This document shows positions 26,214 through 34,663 of a stretch of DNA of 64,000 nt, piece after piece. Under the pieces are notes generated by a model. The model was not told where the DNA came from, did no database searches, and worked only from the letters and a program-made list of their open reading frames with translations. This DNA is from Polaromonas glacialis. GTDB lineage: Bacteria; Pseudomonadota; Gammaproteobacteria; Burkholderiales; Burkholderiaceae_C. The stretch lies in contig NZ_KL448323.1 of assembly GCF_000709345.1 (NCBI RefSeq), positions 4,068,658-4,132,657 of the forward strand, given 5' to 3'. The translations under genes were made by a program, and so were the position numbers. Position 1 is the first letter of the stretch. Each line of letters opens with the position of its first letter.

Positions 26214-27335
26214 TCAGCCGCCGTTGTTGGCTGCTTCCAGCTCGTTCAGCTGCTCGGCGCCGCGCGCCACCTGCAGCGCGGTGATGACATCGTCCAGGTC
26301 GCCTTCCATGATGGTGAGCAGCTTGTACAGCGTGAGGTTGATGCGGTGGTCGGTCAGCCGGCCCTGCGGGAAGTTGTAGGTGCGGATGCGGTCGCTGCGG
26401 TCACCGCTGCCGATCAGGCCCTTGCGCGTGGCGGCGTCCCTGGCGGCCTGGGCCGAGCGGTCTTTTTCATGGATGCGGGCCGTGAGGACCTTCATCGCCT
26501 GGGCCTTGTTGCCGTGCTGGCTGCGGCCTTCCTGGCATTCGGCGACGATGCCGGTCGGCAAATGCGTGATGCGCACCGCCGAATCGGTCTTGTTGATGTG
26601 CTGGCCGCCGGCGCCGCTGGCGCGGTAGGTGTCGATGCGCAGGTCGGCCGGGTTGATCTGGATGGCGACGGCCTCGTCCGGCTCGGGCAGCACCGCCACG
26701 GTGCAGGCGCTGGTGTGGATGCGGCCTTGCGTTTCGGTCGCCGGCACGCGCTGCACGCGGTGGCCGCCCGATTCGAAGCGCAGCTTGCCGTACACCCCCA
26801 CGCCCAGCATGTCGGGCGGGCCGTCGATGCGCAGCACCACTTCCTTGTAGCCGCCCAGTTCGCTGGGCGACTCGCTGATGATCTCGACCTGCCAGCGCTT
26901 GCGCTCGGCAAAGCGGGTGTACAGGCGAAACAGGTCGCCGGCGAACAGCGCCGATTCGTCGCCGCCGGCGCCGGCGCGGATTTCAATGAAGGCCGCGCGC
27001 TTGTCGTCCGGGTCTTTCGGAATCAGCATCAGCTGCAGCGCTTCGTCGATTTGCGCGATGTCGGTTTTGGCGGCGTTGATTTCCTCTTCGGCCATTTCCG
27101 CCATGTCGGGGTCTTGCCTGGCTTCGGCGAGCATGGTTTCGGCGCTGGCCAGGTCGGCTTCGCGGCGGGTCAGGCGGTTGTACTGCTCGGCCACCACGCT
27201 GGCTTCGGCGTGTTCGCGGGTCAGGGCGCGAAAACGGTCCAGGTCGCTGACCACGTCGCTGGCGGACAGCAACGCGTCGAGTTCATGCAGCCGCAAAAGC
27301 TGGCGGTCGAGGGTCTGGCGAAGAAAAGGTTTCAT
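26214..27335 (-). CDS. prfA: Peptide chain release factor 1
   Basis: A 373-residue RF1 starting MKPFLRQTLDRQLLRLHEL. It recognises UAA and UAG through the PAT tripeptide (RVPATETQGRIHTS, near 200) and triggers hydrolysis through GGQ in SGAGGQHINKTDSA near 245. It sits between hemA and prmC in the conserved order. An in-frame ATG four codons upstream (27347) is also possible. Confidence 0.96.
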   Translation of the reverse strand: MKPFLRQTLDRQLLRLHELDALLSASDVVSDLDRFRALTREHAEASVVAEQYNRLTRREADLASAETMLAEARQDPDMAEMAEEEINAAKTDIAQIDEALQLMLIPKDPDDKRAAFIEIRAGAGGDESALFAGDLFRLYTRFAERKRWQVEIISESPSELGGYKEVVLRIDGPPDMLGVGVYGKLRFESGGHRVQRVPATETQGRIHTSACTVAVLPEPDEAVAIQINPADLRIDTYRASGAGGQHINKTDSAVRITHLPTGIVAECQEGRSQHGNKAQAMKVLTARIHEKDRSAQAARDAATRKGLIGSGDRSDRIRTYNFPQGRLTDHRINLTLYKLLTIMEGDLDDVITALQVARGAEQLNELEAANNGG

Positions 27336-27431
27336 GGGCAGGGACAAGAAAGCATCAGGAGAAACTTCCGGCGGCTGGCCGGGAGGAGGGCGCAGCGCGC
27401 TTTGGCGGCGGCGGCAGTTGGAAAGCCGGCG

Positions 27432-28721
27432 CTAACGCTCTTTGCGATCGGCCGTGGTCCGGGGCGTCTGGCCGCGCAGGAACAGCCTGGACACGGTGCG
27501 CGCCGTGGCTTCACGGCTGCTGGCATCGCCTGCATGCAGCTCGGCCATCGCGCCGTGCAGCATTTTTTGCGTCAGGCCACGGCTCATGGCCTCTAACACT
27601 TCCTCGATGGATTCGCCCCGGGCCAGCAGCTTTCTGGCGCGCACGATTTCAGCGGCGCGCCAGGCATCGGCCTGCGCATTGAGCTGCTGGATCAGCGGCA
27701 CGCTGCCGCGCTGGTCCAGCCAGTGCATGAAGTTCTGCACGCCCGCGTCGATGATGACCTCGGCCTCGGCCACCGCCGCCTGCCGGCTGTCGCGGCCGGT
27801 CTGCACCACATGCGCCAGGTCATCGACGGTGTAGAGGTAAATGTCGGACAGCGCCTTGACTTCGGGCTCGATGTCGCGCGGCACCGCCAGATCGACCATG
27901 AACATCGGCCGGTGCCGGCGCTGCTTCAGGGCGCGCTCGACCGCGCCCAGGCCGATGATGGGCAGGGTGCTGGCGGTGCAGCTGATGACCGCGTCGAATT
28001 CATGCAGCCGGCCGGGCAGGTCGCCCAGGCGCATCACCTCGGCGCCAAAGCGGCTGGCGAGCTTTTCACCGCGTGCCAGGGAGCGGTTGGCAATCGCCAT
28101 GGCCTTGGGATTCTTGGCGGCGAAGTGGGTGGCGGCCAGGTCGATCATTTCACCGGCGCCGACAAACAACACCTTGATGTCGGCCAGGTCTTCAAACAGC
28201 TGGCCGGCCAGCCGCACGCTTGCAGCCGCCATGCTGATGCTGTGCGCGCCAATCTCGGTGCTGGTGCGCACTTCCTTGGCGACGGCAAACGAGCGCTGGA
28301 ACAGCTGGTGCAGCGTCGTGCCAATGGCGCCGGCATCTTCGGCGGCGCGCACCGCGTCCTTCATCTGGCCGAGGATCTGCGGCTCGCCCAGCACCATCGA
28401 ATCGAGCCCGCTGGCGACGCGGAAGGCATGGCGCGCGGCCTGGTCATCGTGCAGCGTGTAGGCATGGGCGCGCAGGAGCGAAGGCGACACGCCGCCGTTG
28501 TGCGCCAGCCATTCGACCGTGCTGTCCAGGTCGTTGGCGTCGCCGGCGCAGTAGATCTCGGTGCGGTTGCAGGTGGACAGCAGCGTGGCCTCGGGCTGGC
28601 GCGCCAGCGAGGCGCGCAGGCCGCGCAGGGTGGGTTCTACCTGGTCGAGGGCGAACGCGAAACGTCCGCGCAGATCCAGCGGTGCGGTGTGATGGTTTAG
28701 CCCCAGGGCCCAGACTGACAT
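27432..28721 (-). CDS. hemA: Glutamyl-tRNA reductase HemA
   Basis: A 429-residue enzyme reducing Glu-tRNA to glutamate-1-semialdehyde, the first step of C5 haem synthesis. The catalytic Cys is in LLSTCNRTEIYC near residue 50; LGEPQILGQMKDA and the NADPH-binding VLFVGAGEMIDLAATH follow. It starts MSVWALGLNHHTAPLDLRG at 28721; the longer frame to 28859 is not family sequence. It heads the hemA-prfA-prmC cluster. Confidence 0.96.
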   Translation of the reverse strand: MSVWALGLNHHTAPLDLRGRFAFALDQVEPTLRGLRASLARQPEATLLSTCNRTEIYCAGDANDLDSTVEWLAHNGGVSPSLLRAHAYTLHDDQAARHAFRVASGLDSMVLGEPQILGQMKDAVRAAEDAGAIGTTLHQLFQRSFAVAKEVRTSTEIGAHSISMAAASVRLAGQLFEDLADIKVLFVGAGEMIDLAATHFAAKNPKAMAIANRSLARGEKLASRFGAEVMRLGDLPGRLHEFDAVISCTASTLPIIGLGAVERALKQRRHRPMFMVDLAVPRDIEPEVKALSDIYLYTVDDLAHVVQTGRDSRQAAVAEAEVIIDAGVQNFMHWLDQRGSVPLIQQLNAQADAWRAAEIVRARKLLARGESIEEVLEAMSRGLTQKMLHGAMAELHAGDASSREATARTVSRLFLRGQTPRTTADRKER

Positions 28722-28832
28722 GCGCGCATTATAAAATTGAAGTGATGAGAACCGGGCGCCCGGGCGCAATCTCCTTTTGCGCATTTCCACCAGCCGCTTC
28801 TGGCGCGTTCTCCTGAATCCCGACGGACTGCC

Positions 28833-29123
28833 ATGACTGCTTACCTCCTTGCCGGGCATCTGCTCAACCTGCTGGCGCCTGCCGCGCTGATCGCCTTGCT
28901 GCTGGTGGCATTCTCCCGCCTGTTTTCAGGGTTTTTTACATCAAATAAGGCTTTTCCGCACAGCTGGCGGGCGCAAGCTGCTATCAATTTTGTAGTCGGG
29001 TCGGCGGTGCTGGTCGCCGGCCTGGTCCTGCTCGGCCGTGACGGCAAGATGCTGACCTATGTGCTTCTGGTGTTCGCCATGGCGGCCAGCCAGTGGTGCC
29101 AACTGGGCGGCTGGAAGCGCTAG
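28833..29123 (+). CDS. Small membrane protein carrying an internal repeat
   Basis: A 96-residue protein with probably three membrane segments (about 10-30, 50-66 and 73-88). The middle (FTSNKAFPHSWRAQAAINFV) coincides exactly with a palindromic repeat copy. I do not recognise the family; similar short membrane proteins are found next to hemA in Comamonadaceae, but that is recollection rather than a search. It ends in YVLLVFAMAASQWCQLGGWK. Confidence 0.6.
   Translation: MTAYLLAGHLLNLLAPAALIALLLVAFSRLFSGFFTSNKAFPHSWRAQAAINFVVGSAVLVAGLVLLGRDGKMLTYVLLVFAMAASQWCQLGGWKR
28943..28995 (-). repeat. Palindromic repeat copy 6, inside the small membrane protein gene
   Basis: On the minus strand: CTACAAAATTGATAGCAGCT then TGCGCCCGCCAGCTGTGCGG and AAAAGCCTTATTT. 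It contains the full right arm (GCTTGCGC...GGAAAAGCCTTATTT). The coding (plus) strand stays open through it, reading A-I-N-F-V-V over the core. Confidence 0.85.
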
Positions 29124-29190
29124 CGATAGCTTGTCCGATACAGGAACGGCAGCCGGTTTGTTGACCTGGGTCAAGAAACGGGCGGCCTCA

Positions 29191-29958
29191 TCAAGCCGGG
29201 CTGAACAAATCCACGCGGTCGGTGATGATGCCGTCGGTGCCCAGTTCCATCAGGCGCTGGACGGACGCGTCGTCGTTGACGGTGTAGCTCAAGACGCGCA
29301 AGCCCGCGTCATGGGCTTTTTCAACGCTGGCGCTGTCCCACAAGACATGGTTGCAGATGACGGCGACACAGCCCAGCGCGAGGGCGGCTTCCAGCCAGCC
29401 ATCAGGCAGCGTCTCCAGCAGCAGCCCGCGCGGCAAACCGGGCGCCGTTTCGCGCGCGCCCTGCAGCGCATCGCGTGAAAAAGAAGTCAGCAGCGGCGCA
29501 ACGCCGGCGCCTTGCCACCAGCGCAGGGCGTGCGACGCCACCACCTCGCCGGTGCGGCGCTCGGTTCCCGGCGTCGGCTTGATCTCGATGTTCAGCGCAT
29601 GACCATTGGCGCGGCAAAAGCGGGTGGCGTTTTCCAGCGTCGGCAGCGGCTCGCCGGCGAAGGCGCGCGAATGCCAACTGCCGGCATCGAGCTGCGACAA
29701 CTCGGCCCAGGCGTGGTCGCCGCCTGCCGCGCTGGCATCTGGCGCCAGGCTTTCACGCGCGTTGGTGGTGCGGGTAAGCGTGCCGTCGTGCATGAGGAAG
29801 GGCACGCCATCGGCGCTGAGCTTGGCATCGCATTCGAACATCCGGTAGCCGTGCCGCGCGCCCAGGCGGAAGGCGGCCAGCGTGTTTTCCGGGGCCAGCT
29901 TGCCGGCGCCGCGGTGCGCGATCCAGAACGGGTAGGGCCACGAGATTGAAGCCCCCAC
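29191..29958 (-). CDS. ugpQ: Cytoplasmic glycerophosphodiester phosphodiesterase UgpQ
   Basis: About 255 residues. Hydrolyses glycerophosphodiesters to glycerol-3-phosphate and an alcohol. GDPD motifs are complete: HRGAGKLAPENTLAAF, the acidic pair in MFECDAKLSADG, and FLMHDGTL. No signal peptide, so cytosolic, matching its place at the end of the ugpBAEC operon. The start is uncertain: the frame upstream is the translation of a dispersed repeat. The nearest candidate is the GTG at 29958, which itself lies within the repeat edge; an ATC or other codon nearer WPYPFWIAHRG cannot be excluded. Confidence 0.9.
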   Translation of the reverse strand: MGASISWPYPFWIAHRGAGKLAPENTLAAFRLGARHGYRMFECDAKLSADGVPFLMHDGTLTRTTNARESLAPDASAAGGDHAWAELSQLDAGSWHSRAFAGEPLPTLENATRFCRANGHALNIEIKPTPGTERRTGEVVASHALRWWQGAGVAPLLTSFSRDALQGARETAPGLPRGLLLETLPDGWLEAALALGCVAVICNHVLWDSASVEKAHDAGLRVLSYTVNDDASVQRLMELGTDGIITDRVDLFSPA

Positions 29959-30056
29959 GCTCCCCACTTCGTGTGGTTCGCTGCCCCCCAAGGGGGCCGC
30001 TGCGCCTGCGGCCCGGCGAAGCCGGTTCCGCGGCCCTGGCTGGTCTGGAACGGGGA
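29944..30056 (-). repeat. GC-rich dispersed repeat, copy C, between ugpC and ugpQ
   Basis: On the plus strand: ATTGAAGCCCCCACGCTCCC, CACTTCGTGTGGTTCGCTGC, CCCCCAAGGGGGCCGCTGCG, CCTGCGGCCCGGCGAAGCCG, GTTCCGCGGCCCTGGCTGGT. Inverted relative to copies A and B. The CCCCCCAAGGGGGC part is a strong hairpin. It reaches the first codons of ugpQ. Confidence 0.85.
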
Positions 30057-30119
30057 GCGGTGAAACGTCCTCGGTTCCTGAGCGGACTGGGTTGACTTCC
30101 ATGCCAGCTTCGGGCTTTT

Positions 30120-31139
30120 TCACAGGCGTTGGCCGGTGGCTGCGTCAAACCAGTGCAGCCGGTCCGGACGCGGCGTGACCTGCAGCGTTTGGCCAATCGT
30201 CGGCGCCAGCGACAGGCTTTCGTCGGTGCGAACGATCAGGAACTCGTCGCCCAGGCGGCAGTACAGCAGGCGTTCGGCGCCCAGCATTTCGATGGTGTCC
30301 ACCACCACCTTCCAGCCGGTGTCGCCGACCAGCAGGTGCTCGGGGCGGATCCCCAGGATGGCGCCCGGCCTGCCGCCAAAGTCGGCGTTGGGCGCGTTCT
30401 TCAGCAAATTCATTGGTGGCGAACCCATGAAGCTGGCGACAAACGTGGTGGCCGGCCGGTTGTAGACTTCTTCCGGCGTGCCGAACTGCTCCATGCGCCC
30501 GGCGTTCATCACCATCATGCGCTGGGCCAGCGTCATCGCCTCGACCTGGTCGTGGGTGACAAACAGCGAGGTAATGCCGAGCTCGCGGTGCAGCTTCTGG
30601 ATTTCCAGCCGGGTCTGCACGCGCAGCTTGGCGTCCAGGTTGGACAGCGGCTCGTCGAACAAAAAGACCTGCGGCTGGCGCACGATGGCGCGGCCCATTG
30701 CGACGCGCTGGCGCTGGCCGCCGGAAAGCGCGCGCGGCTTGCGGTCAAGCAAATGGCCGAGTTCGAGGATTTTTGCGGCCTTGTCCACGCGCGCCTTGAT
30801 TTCCTCCCTGGGAACCTTGGCTATTTTCAGGCCATAGGCCATGTTGTCGAACACGCTCATGTGCGGATACAGCGCGTAGTTCTGGAACACCATGGCAATG
30901 TCGCGCTCCGACGGCTCCAGGTCGTTGACGACCCGGCCGCCAATGGAAATCTGGCCTTCGGTGATTTCCTCCAGCCCTGCGACCATGCGCAGCAGCGTGG
31001 ACTTGCCGCAGCCCGACGGCCCGACGATGACGATGAATTCGTGGTCGGCAATCTCGGCGCTGACGCCGTGCAGCACCGGAACAGCGCTCTTGCCGGCGCC
31101 GTAGCGCTTGATGACGTTGGTAAGGGAAAGGGATGCCAT
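30120..31139 (-). CDS. ugpC: Glycerol-3-phosphate ABC transporter ATPase UgpC
   Basis: A 339-residue MalK-type ATPase. Walker A GPSGCGKSTLLR, Q-loop, signature LSGGQRQRVAMGRA, Walker B VFLFDEPLSNLD and switch VTHDQVEAMTLA are intact; the C-terminal OB/TOBE domain (about 240-339) is present. It energises UgpA/UgpE. The order B-A-E-C-Q on one strand matches the E. coli operon. Confidence 0.95.
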   Translation of the reverse strand: MASLSLTNVIKRYGAGKSAVPVLHGVSAEIADHEFIVIVGPSGCGKSTLLRMVAGLEEITEGQISIGGRVVNDLEPSERDIAMVFQNYALYPHMSVFDNMAYGLKIAKVPREEIKARVDKAAKILELGHLLDRKPRALSGGQRQRVAMGRAIVRQPQVFLFDEPLSNLDAKLRVQTRLEIQKLHRELGITSLFVTHDQVEAMTLAQRMMVMNAGRMEQFGTPEEVYNRPATTFVASFMGSPPMNLLKNAPNADFGGRPGAILGIRPEHLLVGDTGWKVVVDTIEMLGAERLLYCRLGDEFLIVRTDESLSLAPTIGQTLQVTPRPDRLHWFDAATGQRL

Positions 31140-31157
31140 TGATGAATGCCTGACTTG

Positions 31158-32009
31158 TTATTTTTCGGTATCGACCAGGCCCTTGACGAACCACTTCTGC
31201 ATCAGCACGACGACCAGCGCGGGCGGCAGCATGGCCAGGATGGCCGTCGCCATGACCACGTTCCATTCATTGGCCGCATCGCCGCCGGCAATCATCCGCT
31301 TGATGCCGATGACCACCGGGTACATGTCTTCGCTGGTGGTGGCCAGCAGCGGCCAAAGGTACTGGTTCCACCCGTAAATGAACTGGATCACGAACAGCGC
31401 GGCCATCGAGGTTTTCGACAGCGGCAGCAAGATGTCCCAGAAAAAGCGCATCGGGCTGGCGCCGTCCATGCGCGCCGCCTCGACCAGCTCGTCGGGCACG
31501 GTCATGAAGAACTGCCGGAACAAGAAGGTGGCGGTGGCCGATGCAATCAGCGGAATCGTCAGGCCGGCAAAGGTGTTGAGCATGCCCAGGCTGGACACCA
31601 CCTGGTAGGTCGGCCCGATGCGCACTTCGACCGGCAGCATCAGGGTGACAAAGATGGACCAGAAGAAGAAGTTCTTGAACGGAAAGCGAAAGTACACGAT
31701 GGCAAAGGCCGACAGCAGCGAAATCGCGATCTTGCCGAAGGTGATGACGAGCGCCGTCACCAGGCTGACCCACATCATGCGGGCCACGGGGGCCGTAGAG
31801 CCCGCGCCATCGCCGCCACCGAACAGCGCGGTCTTGTAGGTTTCCCACATATGGCTGCCCGGCCACATCGGCATCGGCGCCTGAACGATCTCCTGCGCCG
31901 TGTGGGTCGAGGCCACGAAGGCCAGGTACAGCGGAAAGGCAACGACCACGATGCCCAGCAGCATGACGAGGTGCGCAAAGATTCTCAGTACGGCGCTGCG
32001 TTCAACCAT
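31158..32009 (-). CDS. ugpE: Glycerol-3-phosphate ABC transporter permease UgpE
   Basis: A 283-residue MalG-type permease with six membrane spans. The EAA loop is VEAARMDGASPMRFFWDIL near residues 175-195. The first span is LRIFAHLVMLLGIVVVAFPL. It pairs with UgpA. 18 bases separate it from ugpC. Confidence 0.95.
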   Translation of the reverse strand: MVERSAVLRIFAHLVMLLGIVVVAFPLYLAFVASTHTAQEIVQAPMPMWPGSHMWETYKTALFGGGDGAGSTAPVARMMWVSLVTALVITFGKIAISLLSAFAIVYFRFPFKNFFFWSIFVTLMLPVEVRIGPTYQVVSSLGMLNTFAGLTIPLIASATATFLFRQFFMTVPDELVEAARMDGASPMRFFWDILLPLSKTSMAALFVIQFIYGWNQYLWPLLATTSEDMYPVVIGIKRMIAGGDAANEWNVVMATAILAMLPPALVVVLMQKWFVKGLVDTEK

Positions 32010-32060
32010 GATGGCGTACCCTGAAATGCCGCAAGCCGGCAGTCGGTGAAAAAGTGGACA

Positions 32061-32942
32061 TCAGTACTGGACCTTCTTTTCAACATAGCGGAACTGGACC
32101 ACCGTCAGCGCCACGACGATCACCATCAGCACCACCGACTGCGCGGCAGAGCCGCCCAAGTCGCCGTTCTTGAAGCCGTCGTGGTAGACCTTGTAAACCA
32201 GGATCAGGGTGTCGCGGCCCGGTCCACCCTGGGTCGATGCATCGACGATGGCGAAGGTGTCGAAAAACGCGTAAACGATGTTGATCACCAGCAAAAAGAA
32301 GGTCGTCGGCGACAGCAGCGGGAACTGGATCGACCAGAAGCGCCGCCAGGGGCGCGCACCGTCAATCGCGGCGGCCTCGATCAGCGACTTCGGGATCGAC
32401 TGCAGGCCGGCCAGGAAAAACAAAAAATTGTAGGAAATCTGCTTCCACACGGCGGCCATGATGATCAGCGTCATCGCGTGGCTGGAATTGAGCAGGTGGT
32501 TCCAGTCGATGCCGATACCATGCAGCGCATAGGCCACCACGCCCAGCGTCGGTGAAAACATGAAGATCCACAGCACGCCGGCCACGGCGGGCGCCACGGC
32601 GTAGGGCAGGATCAGCAGGGTTTTGTAAGCCAGCGCACCCTTGATGATGCGGTCGGCAAACACCGCCAGCACCAGCGACAGGCTGATGCCCAGCACCGCC
32701 ACCATGACCGAGAAGAACGCGGTGGTCTTGAACGACTCCAGGTAGGCCTCGTCGTTGTACAGGTTCCTGAAATTGTCCAGTCCTACCCATTCGGTGGACA
32801 GGCCGAAGGCGTCCTGCAATTGGAAGGACTGCAGCAGCGCCTGCGCGGCAGGCCAGAAGAAAAAGACGCTGATGACGATCAGCTGGGGTGCCAGCAGCAG
32901 CCAGGGGAGCCAGGCCGAGCGGAACAAAACGCGTTTTTCCAT
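32061..32942 (-). CDS. ugpA: Glycerol-3-phosphate ABC transporter permease UgpA
   Basis: A 293-residue MalF-type permease starting MEKRVLFRSAWLPWLLLAPQ. Six spans; the EAA loop is IEAAAIDGARPWRRFWSIQF near 190-210. It heterodimerises with UgpE. A 204-base spacer with a palindromic repeat separates it from ugpB upstream. Confidence 0.95.
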   Translation of the reverse strand: MEKRVLFRSAWLPWLLLAPQLIVISVFFFWPAAQALLQSFQLQDAFGLSTEWVGLDNFRNLYNDEAYLESFKTTAFFSVMVAVLGISLSLVLAVFADRIIKGALAYKTLLILPYAVAPAVAGVLWIFMFSPTLGVVAYALHGIGIDWNHLLNSSHAMTLIIMAAVWKQISYNFLFFLAGLQSIPKSLIEAAAIDGARPWRRFWSIQFPLLSPTTFFLLVINIVYAFFDTFAIVDASTQGGPGRDTLILVYKVYHDGFKNGDLGGSAAQSVVLMVIVVALTVVQFRYVEKKVQY

Positions 32943-33054
32943 GGGGTCCGTTCACGTTGAGGCCACCCTGGCCGCCTGTTTTTCAAGAGGCGGCCAGGAG
33001 GGGGATAGAGGCGAGGCCAGGGCGCATGGCTAAGAAAAGACAATTTTTTAAATG

Positions 33055-33111
33055 AAAAATGCCATTTGCGCACGCCTGTATTGCATAAGCAGCTATTGAT
33101 TAAATAGCAAA
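33055..33111 (-). repeat. Palindromic repeat copy 7
   Basis: On the minus strand: TTTGCTATTTAATCAATAGC then TGCTTATGCAATACAGGCGT and GCGCAAATGGCATTTTT. Complete copy, in the ugpB-ugpA spacer, where it could set the usual excess of binding protein over permease by stabilising or terminating the ugpB mRNA. Confidence 0.88.
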
Positions 33112-33146
33112 GCCGGCCGGGCGCTTGCAGCGCGCCGGCCTGTGCT

Positions 33147-34460
33147 TCAGGACTTGTTGGCCTTCTGGAAGCGTTCGAGCTGCTCGTTGCCGCGCTTGAT
33201 GGCGGTGTCCAGCGCTTCCTTGGGCTGCTTCTTGCCGCTCCAGATCTGCTCGGTTTCCTCGTCGATGATGGTGCGGATCTGGTTGAAGTTGCCCAGGCGC
33301 ACGCCGCGCGACTTGTCGGTGGTCTTGCGGATCATCTGCGTCACCGCCACGTCGGTGCCGGGGAACTGCTTGTAAAAGCCCGATTTTTCAGTCAGCTCGA
33401 ACGCTGCCATGGTGATCGGCAGGTAGCCGGTGCGCTTGTGGCTGGCCGACTGCACTTCAGGCTTGGACAGGTAGTTGAAGAACGCCGCCACGCCCTTGTA
33501 TTCATCGGGCTTCTTGCCGGCCATCGCCCACAGGCTGGCGCCGCCGATGACGGTGTTTTGCGGCGCGCCGGCCACGTCCGGGTAATACGGCAATTGGGCG
33601 ATGCCGTAGGCAAACTTGGCTTCCTTGCTGACGCGGGCGTACAGGCCCGACGAGGCCGTGATCATGGCGCATTCGCCCGACGGAAAGGACACGTCCGCCG
33701 CATTGGCACGGCCCTTGTACACAAACAGGCCCTGTTTGGACATGTTGGCCAGGTTTTCAAAGTGGCGCACATGCAGTGGCGAGTTGAAGGCCAGCCGGGC
33801 GGACGGGCCGCCGAAGCCGTTGTTCTGGGTGGCAAACAGCGTGTTGTGCCAAGTCGAAAAACTCTCCAGTTGCGTCCAGCTGATCCAGCTGGTGGTGAAC
33901 GGGCATTTGTGGCCTGCCGCCTTGAGCTTGCCGGCGGCCAACGCCACTTCGGGCCAGGTGGTCGGGGCTTTTTCGGGGTCGAGTCCGGCGGCCTTGAAGG
34001 CGTCCTTGTTGTAATAAAAGATCGTGGTCGAGCTGTTGAACGGAAAGCTCAGCATCTGGCCGTTGGGCGCGGTGTAGTAGCCGGCCACGGCAGGAATGTA
34101 GGCCTTGGTGTCGAACTTGGCGCCGCCCTCGATCATGACTTCACCGACCGGCTTGATCGCGCCTTTGGCCGCCATCATGGTCGCCGTGCCGACATCAAAC
34201 ACCTGCAGGATGTGCGGCGCGTTGCCGGAGCGGAAAGCGGCGACGGCCGCCGTCATCGATTCGTCATACGTGCCCTTGAAGGTCGGCACGACCTTGTAAT
34301 CCTTCTGGCTGGCATTGAAGTCCTTGGCCAGGTCGTTGACCCATTCGCCGAGCGGACCGCTCATGGCATGCCACCACTGGACTTCGGTCTGGGCCTGGCT
34401 GGCCAGTGGCGCGCACAGCGCGCAAGCGGCAAGGGATAGGACGGATAAACGATTTTTCAT
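33147..34460 (-). CDS. ugpB: Glycerol-3-phosphate binding protein UgpB
   Basis: A 437-residue periplasmic binding protein with a signal peptide (MKNRLSVLSLAACALCAPLA, cleavage after SQA). It begins EVQWWHAMSGPLGEWVNDLA, the UgpB signature; IGGASLWAMAGKKPDEYKG and FNQIRTIIDEETEQIWSGKK follow in the C-terminal lobe. First gene of the operon. I saw no convincing Pho box upstream, so phosphate control is known for the family but not shown here. Confidence 0.95.
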   Translation of the reverse strand: MKNRLSVLSLAACALCAPLASQAQTEVQWWHAMSGPLGEWVNDLAKDFNASQKDYKVVPTFKGTYDESMTAAVAAFRSGNAPHILQVFDVGTATMMAAKGAIKPVGEVMIEGGAKFDTKAYIPAVAGYYTAPNGQMLSFPFNSSTTIFYYNKDAFKAAGLDPEKAPTTWPEVALAAGKLKAAGHKCPFTTSWISWTQLESFSTWHNTLFATQNNGFGGPSARLAFNSPLHVRHFENLANMSKQGLFVYKGRANAADVSFPSGECAMITASSGLYARVSKEAKFAYGIAQLPYYPDVAGAPQNTVIGGASLWAMAGKKPDEYKGVAAFFNYLSKPEVQSASHKRTGYLPITMAAFELTEKSGFYKQFPGTDVAVTQMIRKTTDKSRGVRLGNFNQIRTIIDEETEQIWSGKKQPKEALDTAIKRGNEQLERFQKANKS

Positions 34461-34663
34461 GAATGTTCCTGATGGAATGCGGATTCGCTGTGGGGAAAGG
34501 GCAGTCTAGAAACTTTTTGTGACCGTTCTATTTAAACGATGCGGCGCGATCAGGGCAAGCGGGGTTTCCATGAGGTCATTCTGGCCGCGTGCCCGCAAAA
34601 GGTGCGCTGCGATAATATCGGACGAAAGCGCTGGGCATGGGTCCGAAGCCGCTTAAATACACG

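Noticed and set aside
29161..29174. TTGACCTGGGTCAA, an FNR/FixK-like palindrome
   Set aside because: It lies between two convergent gene ends (29123 and 29191) with no promoter role evident, and deviates from the FNR consensus in both half-sites.
34461..34663. Possible Pho box upstream of ugpB
   Set aside because: Only one weak GGTCACA half-site was found; no tandem CTGTCAT-like repeats at the right spacing.
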